A stretch of 64,000 nucleotides of DNA from Pseudomonadota bacterium (lineage in GTDB: Bacteria > Pseudomonadota > Alphaproteobacteria > Micavibrionales > UBA1664), in assembly GCA_009926935.1 (NCBI GenBank), contig RFNZ01000002.1, forward strand, positions 1 through 64,000, in the 5' to 3' direction. The stretch's first letter is position 1. The number at the start of each line of letters is the position of its first letter. Below, in pieces: positions 28,219 to 37,598 of this stretch. The position numbers and the translations under genes are program-made. The notes beneath the pieces were generated by a model that was given only the letters and a program-made list of their open reading frames with translations, ran no database searches and was not told the origin of the DNA.

Positions 28219-28710
28219 TCATATTTTTCTAACACCAACAATAGCATCACCGAAGCCCATGAGCGCAGAGAGTCGCTGATTAAGAAAGCTTGCTTCAGAA
28301 TGCGATAAAAGCCGCGCAACAAAAACTTCCTGGCCCCTGTAGTTAAAACCAATTTTTTCATCAAAACCATCATGCCTTGAAATCAGATGAGACACCTCAG
28401 CACGACTGATTTCTTGAGGACAGGCTGCATACGGTTTTTTTTGAAAAACAATTTTATCTTTATGGATGGTAAAAACAGAGACATCACTAGTGAAGAAACT
28501 CTGTAGAACGACGAAAAAAACTAAAAAAACTCCAAGACAAAAGATTACAACCGAAAAATAGAAAAACTGAATGTTAACAAGAGAAAACGCCAAAGTAAGC
28601 AAAAGGTAGAGCCCCAAGAATATCTTCGCAAAAATTTTTCGCCTCTGTTTGATTGTAAATTGAACGCCATCAGAGGTTTCAGTCACTTTAAGCCAGTCAC
28701 TACGTGCCAT
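28219..28710 (-). CDS. Hypothetical two-helix membrane protein, 163 aa, inserted after pyrG
   Basis: Family not recognised. Two adjacent membrane segments (about residues 28-48 and 50-72, FSVVIFCLGVFLVFFVV) are flanked by short beta-rich parts, a layout seen in bacterial PH-like membrane proteins. AAGGAG lies just before the ATG. The codons are clearly more A/T-rich than in pyrG. It is bounded by pyrG and a second pyrG 3' end, so it looks like a captured single gene. It would be read through from pyrG. Confidence 0.75.
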   Translation of the reverse strand: MARSDWLKVTETSDGVQFTIKQRRKIFAKIFLGLYLLLTLAFSLVNIQFFYFSVVIFCLGVFLVFFVVLQSFFTSDVSVFTIHKDKIVFQKKPYAACPQEISRAEVSHLISRHDGFDEKIGFNYRGQEVFVARLLSHSEASFLNQRLSALMGFGDAIVGVRKI

Positions 28711-28728
28711 AACGATCTCCTTAAAGAT

Positions 28729-30357
28729 CTAAACCAACCGCGATTGATCCAGCGCCGCTTTGATAAACGATACAAATAGCGGGTGCGGCTCAAACGGCTT
28801 GGATTTCAGCTCGGGGTGGTACTGCACACCCACAAACCATGGGTGGTCTGGGTATTCCACAATCTCTGGCAATTTGCCATCAGGGCTCATACCTGAAAAC
28901 ACCATGCCCTTAGCCTCAAGCCTGTCCTTATAAGCCGTATTTACCTCATACCGGTGGCGGTGGCGTTCCGATATTTCGGTCGTGCGATAAGCCTCGGCCA
29001 CACGGCTGCCCTTTTTAAGGTGGGCGACATACGCGCCAAGGCGCATCGTGCCGCCAAGGTCGGTATCAGCACCGCGCTCTTCCTTGGCGTTGCCTTTGAT
29101 CCATTCTGTCATTAGGCCCACAACGGGTTCCTTACACGGCCCAAACTCGGTCGAATTCGCTTCCTTGATACCGCACAGATTGCGCGTGCCTTCAATCACG
29201 GCCATCTGCATCCCAAAGCAAATACCGTAGAAGGGTATTTTCCGTTCGCGTGCAAATTCGACGGCCTTAATCATGCCCTCGGTCCCGCGCACACCAAACC
29301 CGCCCGGTACCAGAATGCCATGGACATCCTGCAGTTTATGAATGGCATCCGCCTCTTTCTCAAACACCTCGGATTCAATGAACATCAGTTCAACCGAGGC
29401 ATTGTTGGCAATACCGCCATGTACAAGCGCTTCGTTGAGTGACTTATAACTGTCCGCAAGCTCGGTATACTTGCCCACAATCGCAATTTTGACCTGGCTT
29501 TCAGGTTCGTAGACGCGGGTCAAAATCCCTTCCCACTTGGAAAGATCGACCTTTTTCTCAGGCAGTTTAAAATAATGCATGATACGGGTATCAAGCCCCT
29601 CGCGCGAATACGATAACGGCACTTCGTAAATCGATTTGACATCAAGGGCCGGTATCACATCCTCGGGCGCGACGTTGCAAAACAGCGCGATTTTCCGGCA
29701 CTCGTCTTCGGGTATCGGCCTGTCCGCACGGCACAGCAAAATACGCGGGCGGATACCAACGGCAAGCAATTCCTTGACGGAATGCTGCGTCGGTTTGGTT
29801 TTCAGCTCGCCCGCAGCACCTATATAAGGCAGCAGCGTCACATGGATAAACAGCGCGCGGTCCTCGCCCACCTCGTTGCCAAACTGTCGGATACCTTCCA
29901 AAAACGGCAGGGATTCAATATCCCCAACCGTACCGCCAATTTCGACCAGCACAAAATCAGCCGACCCGTCTTTGGACCTTATGAAGTGCTTAATTTCGTC
30001 CGTCACATGCGGAATGACTTGGATGGTCGCGCCCAAATAATCCCCGCGCCGCTCACGCTGAAGCACGTTTAAAAAGATACGCCCCGCGCTGATGCTATCA
30101 TCCTTGTTGGCGCTGCGGCCCGTAAAACGCTCATAGTGGCCGAGGTCCAGATCCGTTTCCGCCCCGTCATCCGTTACAAACACCTCCCCATGCTGGAAAG
30201 GCGACATGGTGCCTGGGTCTACGTTTAAGTACGGGTCCATTTTGGCCAAGCGCACGGTGTAACCACGCGCCTGCAAAAGCGCCCCAATAGCGGAGGCGGC
30301 GAGGCCCTTCCCCAAGGAAGAAACAACCCCGCCAGTAATAAATATGTATCGGGTCAT
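28729..30357 (-). CDS. pyrG: CTP synthase
   Basis: Amidates UTP to CTP. The 542-residue protein has the synthetase domain ([19 protein letters not shown]) and a class-I glutamine amidotransferase domain with nucleophile Cys in [17 protein letters not shown] and the late His/Glu in [11 protein letters not shown]. Its ATG overlaps the secG stop. The last 25 codons are duplicated downstream of an inserted gene, and the working copy appears intact. Confidence 0.97.
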   Translation of the reverse strand: MTRYIFITGGVVSSLGKGLAASAIGALLQARGYTVRLAKMDPYLNVDPGTMSPFQHGEVFVTDDGAETDLDLGHYERFTGRSANKDDSISAGRIFLNVLQRERRGDYLGATIQVIPHVTDEIKHFIRSKDGSADFVLVEIGGTVGDIESLPFLEGIRQFGNEVGEDRALFIHVTLLPYIGAAGELKTKPTQHSVKELLAVGIRPRILLCRADRPIPEDECRKIALFCNVAPEDVIPALDVKSIYEVPLSYSREGLDTRIMHYFKLPEKKVDLSKWEGILTRVYEPESQVKIAIVGKYTELADSYKSLNEALVHGGIANNASVELMFIESEVFEKEADAIHKLQDVHGILVPGGFGVRGTEGMIKAVEFARERKIPFYGICFGMQMAVIEGTRNLCGIKEANSTEFGPCKEPVVGLMTEWIKGNAKEERGADTDLGGTMRLGAYVAHLKKGSRVAEAYRTTEISERHRHRYEVNTAYKDRLEAKGMVFSGMSPDGKLPEIVEYPDHPWFVGVQYHPELKSKPFEPHPLFVSFIKAALDQSRLV

Positions 30358-30731
30358 TGGGTTGGTACCGGTGGCTCAGGTGTGGCGGCAGGCGCTTGAG
30401 GCGCAGCAGGCGCAACAGCATCCGTGGGTGCAGCAGGCATAACCGGGGCTGCGGCAGCGGCAGGCGTTTCATACGATTCAAGCAAGCCTTTACGCGCACC
30501 AGAGTTTTTGGCAATCACGGCAAGCGAAATCGATGTCGCAAAGAAAAGCAGCGCGCAGATTGTTGTAGCTTTGGTCAAGGCATTAGCCGTGGAGCGGGCC
30601 GAGGCAAAATCGCCCATACCACCCGCACCGCCGCCGACGCCTAGGCCGCCGCCGCTGGAGCGCTGAATAAGCACAAGGCCAATAATGACCAGTGCAAGGA
30701 GAAGGTGAACGACGAGTATAACTTCCTGCAT
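30354..30731 (-). CDS. secG: Preprotein translocase subunit SecG
   Basis: Auxiliary subunit of the SecYEG channel. The 125-residue protein has two membrane segments ([16 protein letters not shown] and [16 protein letters not shown]) around the conserved [16 protein letters not shown] loop, then an Ala/Pro-rich tail typical of alphaproteobacterial SecG. It starts immediately after the tpiA stop and overlaps pyrG by four bases. Confidence 0.93.
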   Translation of the reverse strand: MQEVILVVHLLLALVIIGLVLIQRSSGGGLGVGGGAGGMGDFASARSTANALTKATTICALLFFATSISLAVIAKNSGARKGLLESYETPAAAAAPVMPAAPTDAVAPAAPQAPAATPEPPVPTQ

Positions 30732-31475
30732 TTAAACCGCTGCCTTTGCTATAGCGAGAAAGCTCTCTGCTTTCAGGCTGGCTCCTCCTACCAGAGCACC
30801 ATCCACATCCGCAAGGGAAAGTATCTCGGAGGCGTTCTCAGGTTTGACAGAACCGCCGTATATAATGCGCAAATAATCAGGCTCTGCAAGGCGCTTTTGA
30901 AGGTTTTCACGGATTTGTGCATGGACTTCCGCAATTTGCGCGGTCGTAGCCACCTGCCCCGTACCAATTGCCCATACCGGCTCATAAGCAATGACGATGC
31001 TTTTGCCGGTTGCATCCCGCGGCACCGCGCCGGACAACTGCAACTCGATAATCATTTCCGTCTGCCCAGTCTGGCGCTGGGCTAGTGTTTCACCCACACA
31101 AATAATGGGTATTAATCCTGCCTGCATGGCCTTGCTGGCCTTGGCTGCTATAATCTGGTCCTGCTCGGCGTGGTGCTGCCGACGCTCGGAATGGCCGACA
31201 ATCACATACCGGCAACCCATATCAGCCAGCATGGAGGCCGATATTTCGCCCGTAAAGGCGCCGTCATCATGAAAACTGACATCCTGAGCCCCAAGCGAAA
31301 TAACAGAAATGGCTTTCCTCACGGATTCGATATGGACAAAAGGCGGGCAAACAGCCAACTCAGCCGAAATATCAGGGGCTGCGGCACTTAAACCCGCAAC
31401 TAAGACAGTAGCCCCGCCACTGGTCCCGTTCATTTTCCAGTTACCAGCTATCAAAGGGCGTCTTTTCAGGTCCAT
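30732..31475 (-). CDS. tpiA: Triosephosphate isomerase
   Basis: Interconverts dihydroxyacetone phosphate and glyceraldehyde-3-phosphate. The 247 residues show GNWKMNGT (substrate Lys), the His in VIVGHSERRQHH, the catalytic Glu in AYEPVWAIGTGQ, and IIYGGSVKPENA with VDGALVGGASL. It is divergent from ppiD. Confidence 0.97.
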   Translation of the reverse strand: MDLKRRPLIAGNWKMNGTSGGATVLVAGLSAAAPDISAELAVCPPFVHIESVRKAISVISLGAQDVSFHDDGAFTGEISASMLADMGCRYVIVGHSERRQHHAEQDQIIAAKASKAMQAGLIPIICVGETLAQRQTGQTEMIIELQLSGAVPRDATGKSIVIAYEPVWAIGTGQVATTAQIAEVHAQIRENLQKRLAEPDYLRIIYGGSVKPENASEILSLADVDGALVGGASLKAESFLAIAKAAV

Positions 31476-31525
31476 CTGGCCTGTCTATAGTGCCGCACTG
31501 GATTTTACAAGATTGTGAGTTTGAA

Positions 31526-33427
31526 ATGCTGACAAGTATGCGTGAGGGCGCCGGCGCCCATGTTCTAAAATTTGTTGCCCTGGGCTTCGTATTGATGGGC
31601 GTAGGCGGCATGGTCTTTATGGACGTGGGCGGATTTTTCCGCGGCGGCGTCACGGATACGACGCTCGCAAGAATCGGCGGAACCGAAATCAGTCTCCAGT
31701 CATTCGAGCGCACGGCAGCACCCGCTCTCCGAAGCCAGAACATGAACATGCAGGAAGCTTATCGCTTCGGCGTTCTCCAAAACATCCTCGATGAAATGGT
31801 CGCGCGCGAAACAATGCGTCAGGAAGCCATCCGCGAGGGCCTTATCATCGGCAAAACGGATATTGCAGGCCGCGTCCACGATTTCATTAAAACACAAATT
31901 CAACCGGGCGAGACGGCGCAGCAGGCATTTGAGCGTGTTCTTTCTACGCAAGGCCTGACGGAAGCCGATATCGTATCTTCCATGCGCCAGAGCCTCACAT
32001 CACAAATGGTCGACGGCTCATTGAAATCAGCGGTCGCATTTGTACCGAAGCTGGCAACCGAGGCCCTTGGACGCTTTCAGGCCGAGCGCCGTGACATCGT
32101 GTTCGTAACGCTGACACCTGAAATCGCAGGCAAAGACATCAATGCCGATGATGAAGCACTCAAAAACTACTACGAAACCGTGAAGGATCAGTACCAGATC
32201 CCCGAGCAAAGAACCTTCAAGGCGCTCACCCTGAATGCGGACGAAATCAAGTCAACCATCACCGTAACCGATGAGGATGTCAAAGCCGCCTACGCCGAGC
32301 GCAAGGACCAGTTCCGCGTTGAAGAACGCCGTAAAATCGAACAGGTGGTTCTGGCCGATGAAGCAAAAGCCAAGGAAGCCGCAGCCGAAGGCACAAAAAA
32401 GAAATCTTTAAAAGGAATCGCCGATAAATCAGCATACCGTGACGCATCGGATGTCGAAAAAACGGGCCTCCCGACCGAGCTCGCAGCACCCGTTTTCGAA
32501 GCCGCCAAAGGCACCGTGCTGAACCCCATCAAAACAGCACTCGGATGGCACGTTATCCGCGTCATTGATGTCGTACCCGCGCGCACACAAACCTTCGATG
32601 AGATTAAAGCCGATCTCAAAAAAGAATTGGAGTCGGACGCCCTACATACTGAAATGGAATCACGCATCGCCAAAATCGATGAGGCAATCGGGCGTGGTGA
32701 CGCCATCGATGAAGTGGCAAGCACATTGGGTTCAACGGTCACAACCGTCGGCCCGATTGACGTAAAAGGTAACTTTGTCGCAACCGATAAAGCAGACCCG
32801 CTTTTAACGGCCCTCGCACAAAACAAAGATCTACTGGCATCACTCTTTGAGCTCATGGAAGGCGAGACAGCTGACCTGACCGAGATAAACGAAACCATGT
32901 ATGCGGTCTTTGCTCTCGAGTCCATTACGCCAACCCGTGACCGTGATTTTGCGGAAGTGCGCTCCGAGCTCCTCGAAAAATGGACGGAAGAACAACGCGC
33001 AACCGCACTAACCACCCTCGTCGACAAACTCACGGGTGAGCTAAACCGTAAGGAAAAAACATTCGAAGAAGCCGCAAAAGAGGCAGGCGTGGTTGTCAAA
33101 ACCGCGCGGGATGTCAGCCGTGAATCCAAAGTGGCCGGTATCAACGACCCTGTCGCCCTCACCCGCCTCTTTGACGAAACGGATTTGTCCGCCATCGTCA
33201 AAGTGCCAACGGGCACCAATGTCATTTTGGCCAAAGTGCTCGATGCCCGCATCCCCGAAGCTGGCATGGGCAAAGCCACGCCGGAAACCGAAAAGCAATG
33301 GCGCATCCAGTCCGAACAGGCGATTGCATCGCTCTTTACATCCGACTTGCGCAAACGCCACGATGTAAAGGTCAACACCAAGCTCCTTGAACGCATGTAC
33401 GGGGCCAAGGCCGATGAACAGCCTTAA
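31526..33427 (+). CDS. ppiD: Periplasmic folding chaperone PpiD-like
   Basis: Membrane-anchored SurA/PpiD-type chaperone. From the ATG at 31526 it has 633 residues: an N-terminal anchor (VLKFVALGFVLMGVGGMVFM), a SurA-N-like helical region, a parvulin-type domain around residues 240-360 (GLPTELAAPVFEAAKGTV, ALGWHVIRV) and a long C-terminal region. The track's start adds 12 residues upstream without support. Its end overlaps trpE by 14 bases, as often seen in alphaproteobacteria. Confidence 0.9.
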   Translation: MLTSMREGAGAHVLKFVALGFVLMGVGGMVFMDVGGFFRGGVTDTTLARIGGTEISLQSFERTAAPALRSQNMNMQEAYRFGVLQNILDEMVARETMRQEAIREGLIIGKTDIAGRVHDFIKTQIQPGETAQQAFERVLSTQGLTEADIVSSMRQSLTSQMVDGSLKSAVAFVPKLATEALGRFQAERRDIVFVTLTPEIAGKDINADDEALKNYYETVKDQYQIPEQRTFKALTLNADEIKSTITVTDEDVKAAYAERKDQFRVEERRKIEQVVLADEAKAKEAAAEGTKKKSLKGIADKSAYRDASDVEKTGLPTELAAPVFEAAKGTVLNPIKTALGWHVIRVIDVVPARTQTFDEIKADLKKELESDALHTEMESRIAKIDEAIGRGDAIDEVASTLGSTVTTVGPIDVKGNFVATDKADPLLTALAQNKDLLASLFELMEGETADLTEINETMYAVFALESITPTRDRDFAEVRSELLEKWTEEQRATALTTLVDKLTGELNRKEKTFEEAAKEAGVVVKTARDVSRESKVAGINDPVALTRLFDETDLSAIVKVPTGTNVILAKVLDARIPEAGMGKATPETEKQWRIQSEQAIASLFTSDLRKRHDVKVNTKLLERMYGAKADEQP

Positions 33428-34928
33428 CCAAATCTGGCCCGATAGAAGCGCGTTTAAAAAAAATTACACGGCGGGTAAAAGCCAGCTGGTGGGCCTCGCG
33501 CTGATTGCCGATACCCAGACGCCTGTCTCGGCTTACCTGCGTCTTACGGGGGGGCGTGATTATACGTTCCTGCTCGAATCCGTAACGGGCGGCGAGGTAC
33601 TGGGCCGCTATTCCGCCATCGGCATGGAACCAGACCTTATCTGGACCACGCAAGGCAACAACGCCACCCTCAAAAACACATCAGGCAACACAATTGAAAC
33701 CGCAACCGATGCCGTGGCGCACCTCAAAACACTCGTCGCCAAGGCAAAAATCGATGTAGTGCCAGATGACGCGCCGCCCATGCTCGCCTCCGGCTGGTTT
33801 GGCTTCATGGGCTACGGCATGGTGCATCTGGTTGAACCAACCGTGCCCGATACAAAACCCGACGCACTGAACATCCCCGACAGCGTCATGATGCGCCCGA
33901 CCTTGATGGCTGTCTTCGACAACATCCGCCAGGTGGTGCATTTAGCCGCACCCGTGCGCGATACATCCGGCGATGCCGATAAAGCCTACGATGCCGCAGT
34001 TGCGCGCCTCATGGCCGCAAAACAGACGCTCATATACGGCGATCTGCCGCTCACCGAGCGCGGCAGCAAAGTACCAACGCCCATCACCATCAAGCCACAC
34101 ACCGACGAAGCGCAGTACCTCAACATGGTCGCCCACGCGAAGGAAGACATTCTGGCGGGGGAGATTTTTCAGGTCGTGCTCTCCCAGCGTTTTTCCGCCG
34201 ATTTCGATTTATCGGCCGCCGATTTATACCGCAGCCTGCGCCGCCTCAACCCCTCGCCATTTCTGGTACTGATGACCTTGGCGGGGTATTCGCTTATCGC
34301 ATCCTCGCCCGAAATCATGGTGCGTGTGCGTAAGGGCGAAGTGACCATTCGCCCCATCGCAGGCACTCGTGTGCGCGGCAAAACCCGCGAACAGGATGAA
34401 AATCTTGCCAAGGAATTGCTCGACGACCCCAAGGAATGCGCGGAACATTTAATGCTCCTTGATTTGGGCCGCAACGATGTTGGCCGCGTCGCCGCCATTG
34501 GTTCTGTGAAAGTAACAGAACGCTTTATCGTCGAACGCTATTCGCACGTCATGCACATTGTTTCCAACGTCATTGGCAAACTGGCCGCCAAGGTGCACCC
34601 GCTCGATGCGCTGTTTGCAGGATTCCCGGCGGGCACGGTCTCAGGGGCACCCAAGGTCCGCGCCATGCAGATTATTGATAAACTGGAAGGTGAACGCCGT
34701 AGTTTTTACGCAGGTTGCATCGGGTACCTTGATGGCAACGGCGATGTCGATACCTGCATTGCCCTCCGCACTGCCCTTTTAAAAGACGGTAAATTATACG
34801 TACAGTCTGGCGCAGGTATTGTGGCTGATAGCGTGCCAACATCCGAACACGCCGAATGCGTCAACAAAGCCCGCGCCCTCTTCCGCGCCGCCGAAGACGC
34901 GCTCGATTTGTCGAAAAACCAAACCTAA
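33414..34928 (+). CDS. trpE: Anthranilate synthase component I
   Basis: Chorismate-using large subunit of anthranilate synthase, first step to tryptophan. I start at MNSLNQIW, giving 504 residues, the usual length. Key segments are LLESVTGGEVLGRYS (Trp feedback region), AGTRVRGKT, HLMLLDLGRNDVGRV and FPAGTVSGAPKVRAMQIID. The next gene in the usual order, trpG, is displaced by an inverted-repeat element that starts two bases after this stop. Confidence 0.96.
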   Translation: MNSLNQIWPDRSAFKKNYTAGKSQLVGLALIADTQTPVSAYLRLTGGRDYTFLLESVTGGEVLGRYSAIGMEPDLIWTTQGNNATLKNTSGNTIETATDAVAHLKTLVAKAKIDVVPDDAPPMLASGWFGFMGYGMVHLVEPTVPDTKPDALNIPDSVMMRPTLMAVFDNIRQVVHLAAPVRDTSGDADKAYDAAVARLMAAKQTLIYGDLPLTERGSKVPTPITIKPHTDEAQYLNMVAHAKEDILAGEIFQVVLSQRFSADFDLSAADLYRSLRRLNPSPFLVLMTLAGYSLIASSPEIMVRVRKGEVTIRPIAGTRVRGKTREQDENLAKELLDDPKECAEHLMLLDLGRNDVGRVAAIGSVKVTERFIVERYSHVMHIVSNVIGKLAAKVHPLDALFAGFPAGTVSGAPKVRAMQIIDKLEGERRSFYAGCIGYLDGNGDVDTCIALRTALLKDGKLYVQSGAGIVADSVPTSEHAECVNKARALFRAAEDALDLSKNQT

Positions 34929-34929
34929 C

Positions 34930-35295
34930 GTCGTCCCTGCGAAGGCAGGGACCCACAGTAAAGAATGAAAGAATTTTGGGTTTACATCATGGCTTCAGAC
35001 TTTAACGGAACACTTTATGTTGGTGTAACGTCCAATATCGTGCAGCGCGTTTTCCAACACAAAACCGATGCGATAGATGGCTTTACAAAAGAACATGGCA
35101 TTAAAAAACTTATCTTTCTTGAAAAACACGAAAGCGCAGAAAGTGCGATTACACGTGAAAAACGTATAAAAGCGTGGAAACGGGAATGGAAAATGAATTT
35201 GGTTGAGAAGGAAAATCCACAGTGGATTGACCTTGCGCATAACTGGTATGAACAGGGCAAACTGCAAAGTGGATCCCTGCCTACGCAGGGATGAC
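34930..35295 (+). mobile_element. Inverted-repeat cassette carrying a GIY-YIG nuclease gene
   Basis: A 366-bp unit with 27-bp inverted arms: 34930-34956 (GTCGTCCCTGCGAAGGCAGG then GACCCAC) and 35269-35295 (GTGGATCCCTGCCTACGCAG then GGATGAC). Each arm is a hairpin and matches those of the ORF-less elements at 152-248 and 11220-11307. The only gene inside fills it, with the stop codon inside the right arm. It is inserted two bases after the trpE stop and its last bases lie next to the trpG start. No clear target-site duplication is visible. Confidence 0.8.
34965..35294 (+). CDS. GIY-YIG nuclease domain protein
   Basis: A single-domain nuclease-fold protein of 109 residues. The motif appears as VYIM...TLYVGVTSNIVQRV, with the catalytic Arg after the second half and Glu in AITREKRIKAWKREWK. 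It belongs to the small stand-alone UPF0213/YhbQ-like group. The final residues (SGSLPTQG) are translated from the right repeat arm. It is co-oriented with the trp genes and probably co-transcribed. Substrate is unknown; a role in moving or processing the palindromic element is my inference. Confidence 0.9.
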   Translation: MKEFWVYIMASDFNGTLYVGVTSNIVQRVFQHKTDAIDGFTKEHGIKKLIFLEKHESAESAITREKRIKAWKREWKMNLVEKENPQWIDLAHNWYEQGKLQSGSLPTQG

Positions 35296-35299
35296 AAAT

Positions 35300-35863
35300 A
35301 TGATCATCCTCATCGACAACTACGACAGCTTCACCTTCAACCTGTATCAATATCTGGGTGACTTGGGTGCGTCGGTGGAAGTGCACCGCAACGATAAAAT
35401 GAGCGTGGCCGATGTCCTCGCCAAAAAGCCGGAAGCCATCGTTATTTCCCCGGGCCCGTCCGACCCCGATCACGCCGGCATTTGTCTGGACCTTCTCAAA
35501 ACCAACACAAAAATTCCACTGCTGGGTGTGTGCCTTGGCATGCAGGCAACAGGGCAGGCATTTGGCGGCCAAGTTATCCGCGCGCCTGCGCCCATGCACG
35601 GCAAGATAAGCACCATCAGGCACGACGGCACGAGCGTGTTTAAGGGCCTGCCCTCGCCGCTTCAGGTCGCGCGCTATCACTCGCTCGTCGTTGACCGCAA
35701 AACCCTACCCAACACGCTTCGTGTAACCGCCGAAACCGAAGACGGCCTGATTATGGGCCTAGAGCACAACACGCTTCCCATCCACGGCGTACAATTCCAC
35801 CCCGAAAGCATCGTGACCGAACACGGCCACGCCATGCTCAAAAACTTTCTGGCCACGCTATGA
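35300..35863 (+). CDS. trpG: Anthranilate synthase component II (glutamine amidotransferase)
   Basis: Supplies ammonia to TrpE. The 187-residue protein begins MIILIDNYDSFTFNL, has the nucleophile Cys in GVCLGMQATGQAFGG and the His/Glu in VQFHPESIV. I prefer the ATG at 35300 over the track's 35291, because the latter lies in the repeat arm and the family begins at this Met. AGGGA in the arm lies at suitable distance, so the element appears to supply the ribosome binding site. Confidence 0.95.
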   Translation: MIILIDNYDSFTFNLYQYLGDLGASVEVHRNDKMSVADVLAKKPEAIVISPGPSDPDHAGICLDLLKTNTKIPLLGVCLGMQATGQAFGGQVIRAPAPMHGKISTIRHDGTSVFKGLPSPLQVARYHSLVVDRKTLPNTLRVTAETEDGLIMGLEHNTLPIHGVQFHPESIVTEHGHAMLKNFLATL

Positions 35864-36831
35864 CGGGCCTGACCGCACAACAAACCGAAGCCGAGATTGC
35901 GAGCATGCTCGCCGGCACGCGCGATGCCGTGGATATAGCCTCGTTTTTAACCGAACTCGCTGAACGCGGCGAAACGGTCGAGGAAATAACGGGGGCCGCT
36001 CGTGCGCTTCGCAAACACGTCAGCGGCATTTTTGCACCCGCAACCGCTATCGATTGTTGCGGTACGGGCGGCGATGGCCGCCACACCCTCAATATTTCAA
36101 CCGCTGTCGCTTTTGTGGTCGCCGCCTGCGGCGTGCCTGTGGCCAAACACGGCAACCGCGCATCCTCATCCAAATGCGGCGCGGCCGATGTGCTGGAAGC
36201 GCTCGATGTCCCGCTCGATGTCCCGCTCGAAAAACTCGAAAGCGCGCTGCGTGATACAGGCTACTGCTTCCTCATGGCCCCGCTGCATCATCGCGCCATG
36301 GCCAATGTTGGCCCCGTGCGTAAAGCCTTAGGCCGACGCACCATTTTTAATCTCGTTGGCCCCCTCGCCAACCCCGCCAACGTCAAACGCCAGATGATAG
36401 GCGTCTACGCCCAAAGCTGGGTAAAACCGATGGCGGAGGCACTGAAGGCCCTCGGCAGTAAGGGCGCATGGGTTGTGCACGGCGACGGAATGGATGAAAT
36501 TTCACTCTCCGGCCCCACGACGGTCGCCGTCCTGAGCAGCACGGGTGCCATCACGCCACTCGATCTCACGCATACCGATTTCGGTTTGCCCAAAATCGAT
36601 GCTGAAGCCATTACAGGCGGCGACGCGCAATTCAATGCCGATGCGCTTCTGTATTTGCTGGAAGGCGAACCAAGCGCCTACCGCGATACGGTGCTAGCCA
36701 ACGCCGCCGCGGCCTTGGCGATGGCAGGTGCGGTGCCCGACCTCAAAGCAGGCGTTGCCAAAGCCGCCGATGCCCTCGACACAGGCCGCGCCATGAAAGT
36801 GCTGTTCGATTACAGGGAATACGTTTCATGA
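35860..36831 (+). CDS. trpD: Anthranilate phosphoribosyltransferase
   Basis: Second step of tryptophan synthesis. The 323-residue protein shows CCGTGGDGRHTLNISTA, KHGNRASSSKCGAADVLEAL and NLVGPLANPANVKRQ. It overlaps trpG and trpC by four bases each (ATGA), so the three are tightly coupled. A 12-bp tandem duplication gives the repeat DVPLDVPLEKL near residue 115. Confidence 0.96.
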   Translation: MTGLTAQQTEAEIASMLAGTRDAVDIASFLTELAERGETVEEITGAARALRKHVSGIFAPATAIDCCGTGGDGRHTLNISTAVAFVVAACGVPVAKHGNRASSSKCGAADVLEALDVPLDVPLEKLESALRDTGYCFLMAPLHHRAMANVGPVRKALGRRTIFNLVGPLANPANVKRQMIGVYAQSWVKPMAEALKALGSKGAWVVHGDGMDEISLSGPTTVAVLSSTGAITPLDLTHTDFGLPKIDAEAITGGDAQFNADALLYLLEGEPSAYRDTVLANAAAALAMAGAVPDLKAGVAKAADALDTGRAMKVLFDYREYVS

Positions 36832-37598
36832 GCGATGTTCTCGCCAAAATCTGCGCCGATAAACGCAAACACGTTGATAGCGTCAAACGCCCGCTCGATT
36901 TATCGGGTGCGCCCCCCGTGCGCGGTTTCAAAAAAGCGGTGCTCTCCAAACCCACGGCCGTGATTGCCGAAATCAAAAAAGCATCACCGAGCAAAGGGGT
37001 TTTGCGCGAGAATTTCGATCCCGCGCTTCACGCAAAGCAATACGAAGCCGCAGGCGCCGCCTGCCTTTCGGTGCTTACCGATGGGCCGTATTTTCAAGGC
37101 GCTGATGAGTATCTTATAGCCGCCCGCAACGCCTGCACCTTGCCCGCTTTGCGCAAAGACTTCATGATAGACCCGTGGCAGATCACTGAATCACGCTTGC
37201 TCGGGGCCGATGCGATTCTGATTATCATGGCGGCAGTCAGTGACGCGCTCGCGCAAACCCTCTATGACGACGCACGCGCGCTGGGCATGGATGTCCTCGT
37301 CGAAGTCCATGACGAAGCGGAGCTGGATAGGGCATTGGCCCTCAAAGCCGATGACGCGTTGCTCGGCGTCAACAACCGCAACCTCAAAACTTTGCAGGTA
37401 TCGCTGCAAACAGCCCACGACTTGATTCGCAAAATGCCGGCGGGGCGCACGGCCATTGCCGAAAGCGGCATCCACTCCAAAGCCGATTTAGAATCTCTCA
37501 AAAACGCAGGCTACGCGGGCTTTTTGATAGGCGAAGCCTTTATGGTCCAGCCCGACCCCGAGAAGGCCCTCTTGACTTTCTTATCGGAACAGAGTTAG
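36828..37598 (+). CDS. trpC: Indole-3-glycerol phosphate synthase
   Basis: Ring-closing step of tryptophan synthesis, as a stand-alone enzyme of 256 residues. Motifs include VIAEIKKASPSKGVLRE, LSVLTDGPYFQGADEYL, LRKDFMIDPWQI, LLGVNNRNLKTLQV and AESGIHSKADLE. A perfect LexA-type site overlaps its stop codon. Confidence 0.96.
   Translation: MSDVLAKICADKRKHVDSVKRPLDLSGAPPVRGFKKAVLSKPTAVIAEIKKASPSKGVLRENFDPALHAKQYEAAGAACLSVLTDGPYFQGADEYLIAARNACTLPALRKDFMIDPWQITESRLLGADAILIIMAAVSDALAQTLYDDARALGMDVLVEVHDEAELDRALALKADDALLGVNNRNLKTLQVSLQTAHDLIRKMPAGRTAIAESGIHSKADLESLKNAGYAGFLIGEAFMVQPDPEKALLTFLSEQS

Noticed and set aside
32290-33408. Long minus-strand ORF of 372 aa inside ppiD
   Set aside because: It is Ser/Arg-rich shadow translation antisense to a clear gene, with no family signature.
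34930-35295. GIY-YIG gene as an intron- or intein-type homing endonuclease
   Set aside because: It lies between trpE and trpG, neither of which is split, and has its own inverted arms.
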